Positions 45,123-52,872 of a stretch of DNA of 64,000 nt are shown here, one piece after another. The stretch's first letter is position 1. Each line of letters begins with the position of its first letter. This stretch comes from Sphingorhabdus_B arenilitoris. Lineage in GTDB: Bacteria; Pseudomonadota; Alphaproteobacteria; Sphingomonadales; Sphingomonadaceae. The stretch spans positions 992,001 to 1,056,000 of the forward strand of contig NZ_JBHSDH010000013.1 in the NCBI RefSeq assembly GCF_042651485.1, written 5' to 3'. The position numbers were made by a program, and so were the translations under genes. The notes beneath the pieces are model-generated. The model had not been told where the DNA came from. It worked only from the letters and a program-made list of their open reading frames with translations, and made no database searches.

Positions 45123-45290
45123 TGGGCTCTGCCAAATTCGCCGCTAAATCGCTACCATTGGCCGGTGCCCTGTCGCTGCTTTTGCCGGCCTGTTCTGCGC
45201 CAGATGATCGGCGTATCCGCCGCGGTCAGCGTCGGCACCGACATCAACGTGGTATCTGTTTCGGTTGATTTCGCACTGGAGCCCAAATGA
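45122..45290 (+). pseudogene. Degenerate short lipoprotein-type gene between the methyltransferase and aguB
   Basis: The ATG at 45122 overlaps the upstream stop and opens MGSAKFAAKSLPLAGALSLL, a lipoprotein-like signal with LLLPACS, but this frame stops at 45266 after a basic tail. A different frame from 45204 encodes IGVSAAVSVGTDINVVSVSV and ends at a TGA that overlaps the aguB ATG. Both ends look gene-like and coupled to their neighbours, but they are out of frame with each other. Most likely an internal deletion or frameshift broke a small exported protein. Two unrelated micro-ORFs cannot be excluded. Confidence 0.5.
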
Positions 45291-46153
45291 CCCGTAACAT
45301 AACTGTCGCCGCGCTGCAATTACCGTTAAGCGGCGGGGAAAGAGAAAATATTGATGCGGTGAGCGATCTGATATCGCAGGCCGCTTCCCATGGCGGGCAG
45401 ATTATCCTGCCCCCTGAACTATTTTCCTCACCCTATTTTTGCAAATGCGAGAATGAGGAGTTATTTGCCCTCGCCCGCCCGACTGCCGAACATCCATCTG
45501 TAAAAGCTATGGCCAAGTTGGCAAAGCAATTGGAAGTCGCAATCCCCACAAGCTTTTTTGAACGTGATGGGCCGCATTATTATAACTCACTGGCGATGAT
45601 TGACGCGTCGGGGGACATCATGGGCGTTTATCGCAAAAGTCATATTCCCGATGGACCAGGATATGAGGAGAAATATTATTTCCGGCCAGGCAATAGCGGG
45701 TTTAAAGTCTGGGACCTATTTGGGGCGCGTATCGGTATCGGTATTTGCTGGGACCAATGGTATCCCGAATGTGCACGCGCAATGGCATTGATGGGCGCGG
45801 AATTGCTATTTTATCCCACCGCCATCGGCACCGAGCCTGAAGAACCCGATCTGGATACCCGCGATATGTGGCGGCGGGCCATGGTCGGCCATGCCGTCAG
45901 CAACGCTATGCCAGTGATTGCCGCCAACCGGACGGGAAGCGAAAATGAACATGGCGGCCCTGCGCAGACATTCTATGGAACCAGCTTCATTGCCAATGAA
46001 AAAGGCGACGTGGTGTGCGATCTGGATGACCGTGAAACGGGTATATTGACCGCGACATTTGATTTGGACCTTGCCGCCAAACACCGGGCCAGCATGGGGT
46101 TTTTCCGTGACCGCAGGCCCGAATTGTATAGCCGCCTGACGAACGATTATTAG
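45287..46153 (+). CDS. aguB: N-carbamoylputrescine amidase
   Basis: A 288-residue nitrilase-superfamily enzyme that hydrolyses N-carbamoylputrescine to putrescine, CO2 and ammonia, completing the route from agmatine begun by AguA. The catalytic Glu is in ILPPELFSSPYF, Lys in YRKSHIPDGPGYEEKYYF and Cys in IGICWDQWYPE. Length is normal. The start overlaps a TGA at 45288-45290 that closes the degenerate short frame upstream. Confidence 0.95.
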   Translation: MTRNITVAALQLPLSGGERENIDAVSDLISQAASHGGQIILPPELFSSPYFCKCENEELFALARPTAEHPSVKAMAKLAKQLEVAIPTSFFERDGPHYYNSLAMIDASGDIMGVYRKSHIPDGPGYEEKYYFRPGNSGFKVWDLFGARIGIGICWDQWYPECARAMALMGAELLFYPTAIGTEPEEPDLDTRDMWRRAMVGHAVSNAMPVIAANRTGSENEHGGPAQTFYGTSFIANEKGDVVCDLDDRETGILTATFDLDLAAKHRASMGFFRDRRPELYSRLTNDY

Positions 46154-46301
46154 GGTCAAGACTGCTTACCTCAACGTTAACAACCCCTCTGCAAACAGCG
46201 TTAATAATATGTTACACTCTGTCTCGCTTTGGGGCGGACCACTATGGCCGCTGGTTTTTACCTGATGATTTTGCAAAGCTGCGTGCGATCAGAAGGAAAG
46301 G

Positions 46302-46850
46302 ATGAAGGTCATGACAAAATCTATTATTTCCAATCCTATCGCGCGGTGTTTTTTGCTGTTGTCCGCTGTCTGTTTACCGGCGTCGCTGGCCGCTACGCCG
46401 CGTGTCCATACGGTCGCCGAACTGGATGCTCCGCTTTATTATGGAGAATATTTCTGGGATGAAAGCGGGGCACCGCGGGCGCGGGCAGAGATCGTTGTCG
46501 ATTTAAAAGAGGAACAAATCTACGTCTATCGCGGCGGCGTGGAAATTGGCCGCGCGGTCATAACCCGAGGCTGGGAAAATTATGAAACGCCAACAGGCAC
46601 CTTCCCGATATTGGAGAAAGACGCTGATCACTATAGCAGCACCTATGATAACGCGCCCATGCCATATAATCTGCGGCTGACATGGAAGGGAGTTGCCATT
46701 CATGGCGCAGATGTTGACGACGAATCGGCTACGCATGGCTGCATCGGCGTGCCGTTGGAATTTGCCCGCACATTATTCAACAATGTCCGCGTTGGCGATA
46801 AAGTGGTCGTGACCCGCAACTGGATGCCCGACGCCTATCGCGGTAAATAA
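46302..46850 (+). CDS. L,D-transpeptidase (YkuD domain)
   Basis: A 182-residue exported protein. A signal peptide (FLLLSAVCLPASLAA) precedes the YkuD domain: AEIVVDLKEEQIYVYRGG, TPTGTFPILEKD, and the catalytic block VAIHGADVDDESATHGCIGV with the His and Cys of the nucleophile site (THGCIG where many relatives have SHGC). Such enzymes form 3-3 cross-links or anchor proteins to peptidoglycan. The start is 46302 or the next Met at 46311. It stands alone. Confidence 0.9.
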   Translation: MKVMTKSIISNPIARCFLLLSAVCLPASLAATPRVHTVAELDAPLYYGEYFWDESGAPRARAEIVVDLKEEQIYVYRGGVEIGRAVITRGWENYETPTGTFPILEKDADHYSSTYDNAPMPYNLRLTWKGVAIHGADVDDESATHGCIGVPLEFARTLFNNVRVGDKVVVTRNWMPDAYRGK

Positions 46851-46925
46851 CAACGGTTCAGCCGCCCGCAAATTTATCGGGTCAAAGCCATTTATATATG
46901 CCCCAATTTGGCATAAGTCTGCGCG

Positions 46926-47453
46926 GTGACCTCAACATCAGAATATGTATATCTCATCGCCCTTGGCTCCAACCAACGACACCCAAATATGGGCGGGCCG
47001 CGGCGGATCATTGCCCATGCGTTTGATGCGCTGGAAACGGCCGACATCAGCCTGTTTGATTGCTCCTCGATTATCAGCAGCGCACCGGTGGGCCCGTCCC
47101 AACGGCAATATGCCAATGCGGCGGCAATTATCATCAGCCCCTTATCCCCGCCAGAGCTGCTGCTCCAGCTCAAATCATTGGAAGCCCATTTTGGACGACG
47201 GCAATATGGTCAGAAATGGCGTGCGCGGATCCTCGATATTGATATCATCCTTTGGTCTGGCGGAGTTTGGAGCGGCGCGAATCCAGCGCTACATATACCC
47301 CACCACCATATGCAATCGCGCTGCTTTGTTTTGCAACCCGCTGCACAAATTGCCGGAAATTGGCGTGATCCCATCGGCGGATTGCAAATAAAACATCTTT
47401 TTCACCGAATAAAACGTCCAAAGCGGGTTGACCCACGAAGCGCAGCCAATTAG
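46926..47453 (+). CDS. folK: 7,8-dihydro-6-hydroxymethylpterin pyrophosphokinase
   Basis: A 175-residue HPPK of folate synthesis, moving pyrophosphate from ATP to hydroxymethyl-dihydropterin. The N-terminal YVYLIALGSNQRHP, the middle SSAPVGPSQRQYANAAAII, the metal-binding KWRARILDIDIILW and the late IPHHHMQSRCFVLQP all match. It uses a GTG start. Another frame of 148 codons overlaps it but has no family support. A tRNA-Lys gene follows about 45 bases later. Confidence 0.92.
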   Translation: MTSTSEYVYLIALGSNQRHPNMGGPRRIIAHAFDALETADISLFDCSSIISSAPVGPSQRQYANAAAIIISPLSPPELLLQLKSLEAHFGRRQYGQKWRARILDIDIILWSGGVWSGANPALHIPHHHMQSRCFVLQPAAQIAGNWRDPIGGLQIKHLFHRIKRPKRVDPRSAAN

Positions 47454-47498
47454 GGGAAGCGCTCTCGATCGCGTTCCGAATATGCTCGGCACGCTAGG

Positions 47499-47574
47499 GG
47501 GCCCTTAGCTCAGTCGGTAGAGCAACTGACTTTTAATCAGTAGGTCGCTGGTTCGAACCCAGCAGGGCTCACCA
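47499..47574 (+). tRNA. tRNA-Lys (anticodon UUU)
   Basis: A 76-base cloverleaf with encoded CCA. The acceptor stem GGGCCCT (47499-47505) pairs with AGGGCTC (47564-47570) with one G-U pair, then ACCA. The anticodon loop CTTTTAA gives TTT. The D stem GCTC/GAGC and T arm GGTTCGAACCC are standard. An IS3-family remnant begins less than 100 bases downstream. Confidence 0.97.
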
Positions 47575-47660
47575 TTATATTAAAATTTTTTAGCATTTTT
47601 AGGTGTCTCCAGTTAGGTTAGACTGGACTTGTAACGGTTTCATTCCGGTCACTAAACTCA

Positions 47661-47921
47661 TTATGCCGCCTTGGCTTCGAATGCGAGCGGGCTGATGCCG
47701 CCCAGATAAGAATGGCGTCTCCGGGTGTTGTAGAACCCTTTGATGTACTGGAAGATGGCAGCCTCCGCGTGTCGCCATTTTGGCCATTTCTACCGCCAGA
47801 TCAGCTCCGCTTTCAGACTTTTGAAGAATGTCTCGGCGGAGGCGTTATCATAACAATTACCCTTGCCGCTCATCGATGGACGCTATCCCATGCCCCTGTA
47901 GCGGCGCTGATAACCATCTAG
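47661..47921 (-). pseudogene. IS3-family transposase remnant (C-terminal part of OrfB)
   Basis: On the minus strand the sequence translates as MSGKGNCYDNASAETFFKSL, then KAELIWR, a TAG stop, and KWPKWRHAEAAIFQYIKGFY ending NTRRRHSYLGGISPLAFEAK. This is the DDE-domain end of an IS3/IS150-group transposase. The in-frame TAG stands where a Gln codon would be expected, and the DNA before MSGKGN shows a further frameshift. The rest of the element is missing, so it cannot transpose. It lies right after tRNA-Lys. Confidence 0.85.
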
Positions 47922-48126
47922 CCAAAATATATATATTCACCGGTTGTCGGAATATTGCAGTCTCCATGCGCGTCAAACCGAAATAGGACGGCGTAGGAAT
48001 GACGTGCAGCAATCTTCAGACGCGTCCGATACTTGCTGCGCAGCGGCCAGCAACGAGCAATATATCTGGCCCAGTTATCGCTATTGGTCAGGCGCTGCGC
48101 TTGCGCATTTTCCTAAACCCAATACG
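47922..48126. other. Gap with no recognised feature
   Basis: About 200 bases between the transposase remnant and the LysR gene. It is AT-rich at its left edge (ATATATATATT) and has no open frame with family support, no hairpin followed by T, and no match to the repeat families found elsewhere here. It may be further decayed insertion-sequence DNA. Confidence 0.4.
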
Positions 48127-49002
48127 CTACTGAAACGTCGCTTCGCAGCATTCGATAATCCATTGGCGGACGCGCTTCATGATTTTGTTGTTTCGGGTGT
48201 CGCGGTGGAACACCAAAAAAGGCTTTCTGTCCGGCAAAGGAGCGGAAGGAATACGAACAAGTTTTGCCGCATTTGCCAGAAATGCGGGAAGCGGCGCAAT
48301 GCCGAGGCCGTTTGTTGCTGCGTGGGTTAGCGCGCGAACGCTGCCTGCGCGCAGCCGCACCATCTGCTCCAGTCCGGCATCCTTTAGCCAGATGTTTTCG
48401 GGGATTTCTCCGAAGGCGGAATCATACCAGAGCAGATATTCATTGCCCAATTGCAAGGCCGCCGGATCACGCCCGTTCAAATAAGCATGAGATGTATAGA
48501 GACCCAGCTCAATTGTTTGCAGCTGTCTGGTTATGAGTGTGTCTGCGCGCGGTCGGGCGAGGCGCACTGCAATATCGGTATTTCCCGCATTCAGATTTGC
48601 TGGTTCGTTGGAGGTTTCCAGCTCGACCGATATCCCGGGCACTGCTTGATAAAGCTTGGGCAAATTGGGAGCGAGCACATCCGCAATCATGGATTCGGTT
48701 GAGGATATGCGAACGGGAGTTTGCGTGAGCCCCAGATTTATGGCCCGCGCAGCCCGTGAAATTTGGTCAAGATGAAGCGCGCCGGATTTTGCCAAGTTCA
48801 GTATCGAGCGCCCCTGATCGGTTAGGCTGGTGCCGCTGGGGCCTCTTCGCAGTAACTTGAAACCAACTGCCGCTTCCAGGCTGTCTATACGGCGGCCCAA
48901 TGTCGCCACTGATAATCCAAGGCTCCCGCTTGCGTCAGTAAAAGATCCTTTGTCCGCAATCACGGTAAAGCATCTTATGGCGTCCCAGCTTGGCTCCTGC
49001 AT
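48127..49002 (-). CDS. LysR-type transcriptional regulator
   Basis: A 291-residue regulator. The N-terminal winged helix-turn-helix shows AIRCFTVIADKGSFTDASGSLGLSVATLGRRIDSLE, and the co-inducer domain follows with RISSTESMIADVLAPNLPKL and a GNTDIAVRLARP strand. LysR proteins usually act on the divergent neighbour, here the lipoprotein gene at 49093, from the 90-base gap between them. The ligand is unknown. Confidence 0.9.
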   Translation of the reverse strand: MQEPSWDAIRCFTVIADKGSFTDASGSLGLSVATLGRRIDSLEAAVGFKLLRRGPSGTSLTDQGRSILNLAKSGALHLDQISRAARAINLGLTQTPVRISSTESMIADVLAPNLPKLYQAVPGISVELETSNEPANLNAGNTDIAVRLARPRADTLITRQLQTIELGLYTSHAYLNGRDPAALQLGNEYLLWYDSAFGEIPENIWLKDAGLEQMVRLRAGSVRALTHAATNGLGIAPLPAFLANAAKLVRIPSAPLPDRKPFLVFHRDTRNNKIMKRVRQWIIECCEATFQ

Positions 49003-49092
49003 ATTTTCAATCCTGAATATCTAATTTGCATTTATGCACATAGCGGCATTTGTCCAAAACCGCCAGCATGCCTTCACATAATGGAGAGTTAC

Positions 49093-49776
49093 ATGACGCA
49101 CAGACTATCGCGAAAGATCCCCGCTTCCTTGCTATTGGGTCTGGCCGCGTGCACATCCCCGCCTCATTCTGGATACCAAGCCGTTTTGGTGGAAGTCCCG
49201 CGTCCTAACGGGCTCAGCGATACCGAGCTGGATACTGGATTTCGCCAGGCAATACCCATCTACGAAAAAGTACCCGGACTGCTGCGCAAATATTTTGTAC
49301 GTTCGCAGGTCAGCTTTGGCGGTGTCTATCTGTGGGCGGACCGCGCCAGCGCGGATGCATTCTACAGCGCAGCATGGTCTGAACGGATCGCAAAAACATA
49401 TGGGGCGCCCGCAAAACTGACCTGGTTTGATGTGCCGGTTACGACCGCAGGCGGCTCTGGCGGTGAAGCGGGCAGCGATGCTGTCGTGGCGATCGTTAAA
49501 GTCCCCGCACCTTGGTATGCGCCGCGCAGCACAATTAATAAGCGTATGGCAGAAGCGGTGCCGGTTTTTGCCAAGCAGCCGGGGCTTGATTTCAAATATT
49601 TCACGATTGCCAATAAAAAGCTGGTCGGCGGAATATATCTGTGGACTGACCGGGCGAGCGCGGATGCATTTTACAATGCAGATTGGCACGCGGCCATCAA
49701 GCAGAAATACGGAAAGCCAGCGGCAGTCGAAATGTTTGATGCCCCTGTTCAAATCACGCAGCCGGGCGGCCAGTGA
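49093..49776 (+). CDS. Lipoprotein with two tandem YdhR/ABM-like domains
   Basis: A 227-residue lipoprotein (ASLLLGLAACTS with lipobox LAAC). The mature part holds two copies of the same about 95-residue module: the first has IYEKVPGLLRKYFVRSQ and GGVYLWADRASADAFYSA, the second VFAKQPGLDFKYFTIAN and GGIYLWTDRASADAFYNA. This is the pattern of YdhR-type monooxygenase-like dimeric ferredoxin-fold domains, normally found as single-domain cytoplasmic proteins. Start at 49093 rather than 49081 since GGAG then sits at normal spacing. It overlaps the next gene by one base and is a likely LysR target. Confidence 0.78.
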   Translation: MTHRLSRKIPASLLLGLAACTSPPHSGYQAVLVEVPRPNGLSDTELDTGFRQAIPIYEKVPGLLRKYFVRSQVSFGGVYLWADRASADAFYSAAWSERIAKTYGAPAKLTWFDVPVTTAGGSGGEAGSDAVVAIVKVPAPWYAPRSTINKRMAEAVPVFAKQPGLDFKYFTIANKKLVGGIYLWTDRASADAFYNADWHAAIKQKYGKPAAVEMFDAPVQITQPGGQ

Positions 49777-50687
49777 TGAGCAGATTGAGTTTTTTAAGCC
49801 GGTTGGGTCTTCGCCTTGATACCAAGGGCGCGCGCAACCGTATGGCCCAATATAAAAATGGCTGGCCTGCGCAAAGTTCGCCGGACATCAAATTCTACCG
49901 GAGTCCATTGGTGCAATATCGTTACCGAGAGCAAGGCGAAGGACCCGTCATTGTGTTTACGGCGGATCCGCCGGTGACGCTGGAATTATACGATGAGTTA
50001 CTCGCGATATTCAGCGCGCGATTTCGTCTGATCGTTGTTGAGCTGCCCGCCATGGGATTTTCGGCGGCGGACAAAGATTATACTTTTGGCTTTCGGGAGA
50101 CCAACGATGATCTTGCGTTGTTCCTTAAGGACGTTGCTGGCGAAGGAGCGATTTTGGCGTTTTCCTGCGTCGCTGGATTGGCGGCCGTTGACCTTGCCGT
50201 GCGCAGATCAAAACTGGTGTCTAAGCTTGTCCTTATGCAGACCGGAGACGGTGAGGCTTTCGCGCGTTGGAAAACGGCACGCGACCCCAAAGGCATATTG
50301 GCGCGGCCGATAATCGGGCAATGGATTATGAAACGTTTGGCCCCAAAACGGATGCCGGATTGGTACAGGCTTTCTGTTGGTAACCGCGACAAGATTGACC
50401 ATTTTTGCAGCTGCGCGCAGGAATCATTTGATCATGGCGCCTTATGGTCGCTCGCCAGCGCCTATCAGGTTTATATGGACCCAAGCGTTGCCCTGCCCGC
50501 GCCCAAACAGCCAATCCTCGCCACATGGGGCTTGGCCGACCGATCACATCCGCCCGTCAATGCAAAAAGTCCAATGAACTTTTCCAGCAATGTTACTTAT
50601 GTTGCGTTCAATGACCTTGGGCATTTTGCTGAGCTTGAGGATACAAAGCGGCTTTTTTCTATCATTTGCACATTCGTGGATGGTTAA
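49776..50687 (+). CDS. Alpha/beta hydrolase
   Basis: A 303-residue protein of the alpha/beta hydrolase fold: VQYRYREQGEGPVIVFTADP at the start, RLIVVELPAMGFS, and the late HFAELEDTK with the catalytic His. The nucleophile elbow, normally GxSxG, reads LAFSCVAG here, so the flanking Gly residues are replaced; activity may be altered. It is translationally coupled to the lipoprotein gene upstream (TGATG). Substrate unknown. Confidence 0.78.
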   Translation: MSRLSFLSRLGLRLDTKGARNRMAQYKNGWPAQSSPDIKFYRSPLVQYRYREQGEGPVIVFTADPPVTLELYDELLAIFSARFRLIVVELPAMGFSAADKDYTFGFRETNDDLALFLKDVAGEGAILAFSCVAGLAAVDLAVRRSKLVSKLVLMQTGDGEAFARWKTARDPKGILARPIIGQWIMKRLAPKRMPDWYRLSVGNRDKIDHFCSCAQESFDHGALWSLASAYQVYMDPSVALPAPKQPILATWGLADRSHPPVNAKSPMNFSSNVTYVAFNDLGHFAELEDTKRLFSIICTFVDG

Positions 50688-50794
50688 TCATGCTATGTTC
50701 GGTGCATCACCCCTTAAACCGGATAGCAAGTCATTTATCTGTCACATTTTTATTAGATATTTAATTTTTGCATTATCTGAGAGAGGAGTTGCAA

Positions 50795-51526
50795 ATGTCA
50801 GTCCAAGCTTCCCCCAAAAAAATCGTCATGATTGTGTCGAACCCAGCGGTATCTCCTGTGACGCAGTGGCCCATCGGTTTTTGGTGGGCAGAGCTTAGCC
50901 ATGCTTGGGCCGAGTTCACCCATGCCGGATATGAGGTGACCATCGCCTCGCCCGATGGCGGTGATGTGGAAGCCGATGGCTGGAGCGATCCCGAGCATGA
51001 AAGCGGGTATGCGGCGCAGGATATCATCTCGCTCGGTTTTAAGAAGTCACCTCTGACCTCCGCGCTGATTAAGGATACGCCAAAGTTATCTTCACTCGAT
51101 CTCGGCACATTCGATGCGATATTCCTTGTCGGCGGACAGGGCCCTATGGTGACGATGGTGGACAACGAACCATTGCATAAAATAATTGCCGATTTCTATG
51201 AATCGGGCCGGATTACTTCCGCTGTCTGCCACGGGACCTGCGTTCTGCTCAAAACCAAATTGTCGAACGGCGATCTGTTGGTGACGGGCAGGACATGGAC
51301 TGGCTTTGCCAACAGCGAAGAGCGTTACGCCGAAACGGCAGCTGGCATGAAGATACAGCCTTTCTGGATTGAGGATGAAGCCATCAAGATTGCGGACACT
51401 AACTTCATCACGGGCGGACTGCTCGCCGAATTTGCTGTGCGGGACGGCAATCTGATTACCGGGCAGCAGCAGGTATCAAGCGCGGCCGCCGCGCGCAAAG
51501 TCATTGAGGCCTTGGGTCGTGGCTGA
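50795..51526 (+). CDS. DJ-1/PfpI-type class I glutamine amidotransferase-like protein
   Basis: A 243-residue protein of the DJ-1/ThiJ/PfpI group close to Hsp31-like chaperone or glyoxalase enzymes. It shows FDAIFLVGGQGPMVTM and the nucleophile elbow SAVCHGTCVLL with the reactive Cys, and a further block LVTGRTWTGFANSEE. GAGAGGAG lies upstream of the ATG at 50795. Roles in the family include protein deglycation and methylglyoxal removal. It precedes the ferritin-like gene by 7 bases. Confidence 0.88.
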   Translation: MSVQASPKKIVMIVSNPAVSPVTQWPIGFWWAELSHAWAEFTHAGYEVTIASPDGGDVEADGWSDPEHESGYAAQDIISLGFKKSPLTSALIKDTPKLSSLDLGTFDAIFLVGGQGPMVTMVDNEPLHKIIADFYESGRITSAVCHGTCVLLKTKLSNGDLLVTGRTWTGFANSEERYAETAAGMKIQPFWIEDEAIKIADTNFITGGLLAEFAVRDGNLITGQQQVSSAAAARKVIEALGRG

Positions 51527-51533
51527 AAAAGAA

Positions 51534-52178
51534 ATGGCTAACCCGACTATCCGAATTGAGACCCGCGAACAGCTGCTTTACACGCTGACCGAAGCGGCGG
51601 AGATTGAGCATAACCTCATGTGCTGCTATCTTTATGCCGCGTTCAGCATGAAGACTGGCGAAGACGAAGGGCTGAACGCGGAGCAATCCGAAGCGGTCAA
51701 ACGCTGGCGCCAGTCAATCGTTCATGTGGCGGTGGATGAGATGACGCATTTGGCGCTCGTTTCGAACCTGATGGTCGCCATTGGCGGTGCGCCGCATTTC
51801 GGACGGCCCAATTTTCCAATCACTCCGGGCTACCACCCCGCCGGTGTACAAGTTGATCTTGCGCCGTTTAACGCCGATACTCTGCAGCATTTTGTGTATC
51901 TCGAACGGCCCGAAGGTTCCGATGAAGTGGATGGTGACGGCTTCGCCTCGGCGCTAGCCTATCACTGTGAACTGGGCTCAGCACAGCGGCTTATGCCTAG
52001 CGGGCAGGACTATGAAACCGTTGGTGAGCTGTATCATGCCGTCGCCCAAGGGCTTGCTCACTTATGCGAACGTGACGGCGAAGATTGCATTTTCGTTGGT
52101 GGAACCGAACGGCAAGCGCTGCATCCATGCGCGCCACTGTCTCACCGGCGCGCCGCGTACTTTTTTGGCGAATGTTGA
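51534..52178 (+). pseudogene. Ferritin-like domain protein, 5' part of a frame-split gene
   Basis: A 214-codon frame encoding a ferritin-like domain of the VioB/RebD N-terminal type: AAEIEHNLMCCYLYAAFSMK and VDEMTHLALVSNLMVAIGG carry the Glu and His iron ligands, then PHFGRPNFPITPGYHPAG. The domain is convincing to about residue 190. After that the frame reads unrelated sequence and stops at 52178. The DNA from about 52093 codes in another frame for the next module (NGKRCIHARHCLTGAPRTFL), which belongs to a 4Fe-4S domain. So the gene is probably the broken front of a ferritin-like/Fer4/CDGSH fusion. Confidence 0.7.
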
Positions 52179-52236
52179 AGGGCCTTGGCTCAATCCGGAT
52201 TAAACCGATATCGATACGCTTGATAGCATTGCGCGT

Positions 52237-52698
52237 ATGTGCCCTTCCGGCGCCATTCAGATTGACCGGAAGGATGGCAACCCGGCCGAGCAGCCGCCCG
52301 AAGTCAATACCTGCCACATCCGCGAGAGCGGTCCGCTGGCCATCCGCGCAACCTTGATAATCGATAGTAAACTGGACGGATACCGCGCGACATTATGCCG
52401 GTGCGGGCAGTCAAAGAACAAGCCCTATTGCGACGGCAGCCACCATGACGCCGGCTTTGCCGCGACGGGCGAACCAGAGACGGGCAAAACGGATGCCCTG
52501 CAGACGCGCGGCGGCGCACTTGACATTCGCCCGCAACGCAACGGCCCGCTGGCGGTTACAGGACCGCTGGAAATCTGTTCCGGAACAGGCCGCGTGGTTG
52601 CCCGTACTCAAGCAACCCGCCTGTGCCGCTGCGGGCATTCCGAAAATAAACCGTTTTGCGATGGTTCGCACGCGCGCGCCGGTTTTGTCAGCGAATAG
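52237..52698 (+). pseudogene. CDGSH iron-sulfur protein, 3' part of a frame-split gene
   Basis: The frame from 52237 encodes 153 residues: MCPSGAIQIDRKDG, NTCHIRESGPLAIRATLI, and two CDGSH motifs, CRCGQSKNKPYCDGSH and CRCGHSENKPFCDGSH, each binding a 2Fe-2S cluster with three Cys and one His. In the same frame upstream (52093-52200) lies CIHARHCLTGAPRTFLANVE, the first half of a divergent 4Fe-4S domain (Fer4_19), cut off by a TAA at 52201. MCPSGA is the second half of that domain, so ATG 52237 is probably not the original start. A short CDGSH protein might still be made. Confidence 0.75.
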
Positions 52699-52719
52699 CG
52701 GTCAACGGAGCGCAATATT

Positions 52720-52872
52720 ATGGCAAAACGCCCAGCCATCTTCCAAACAGGATTAAGCGAGAAGAACCGGTTGGAAGCGTTCACAAACCGCGTGCTAACC
52801 ATAATTATCACAATGGGCGGCATTTGCTTTTTCACCAAACTTCTGCCTCCTCCTCTTCGGGCTTGTCGGTAA
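52720..52872 (+). pseudogene. Truncated TMEM175-like (DUF1211) channel remnant
   Basis: A 50-codon frame beginning MAKRPAIFQTGLSEKNRLEA and continuing FTNRVLTIIIT. The stretch NRLEAFTNRVLTIIIT resembles the first helix of TMEM175/DUF1211 proteins, which reads RLEAFSDGVIAIIIT in the family and lines the potassium pore. Here the sequence drifts within a few codons and the frame then runs into the 3' end of the convergent gene. It is most likely a 5' fragment of a lost gene. No other part of the channel is visible. Confidence 0.55.

Noticed and set aside
45190..45210. Programmed frameshift in the short gene before aguB
   Set aside because: No slippery heptamer or downstream hairpin is visible; a deletion is more likely.
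46945..47391. A 148-codon plus-strand frame overlapping folK
   Set aside because: The folK frame has all HPPK motifs; the other frame has none and is a shadow.
52201..52203. Possible recoding (readthrough or selenocysteine) at the internal stop of the Fer4/CDGSH frame
   Set aside because: The codon is TAA, not TGA, and the upstream part is out of frame as well, so decay is simpler.
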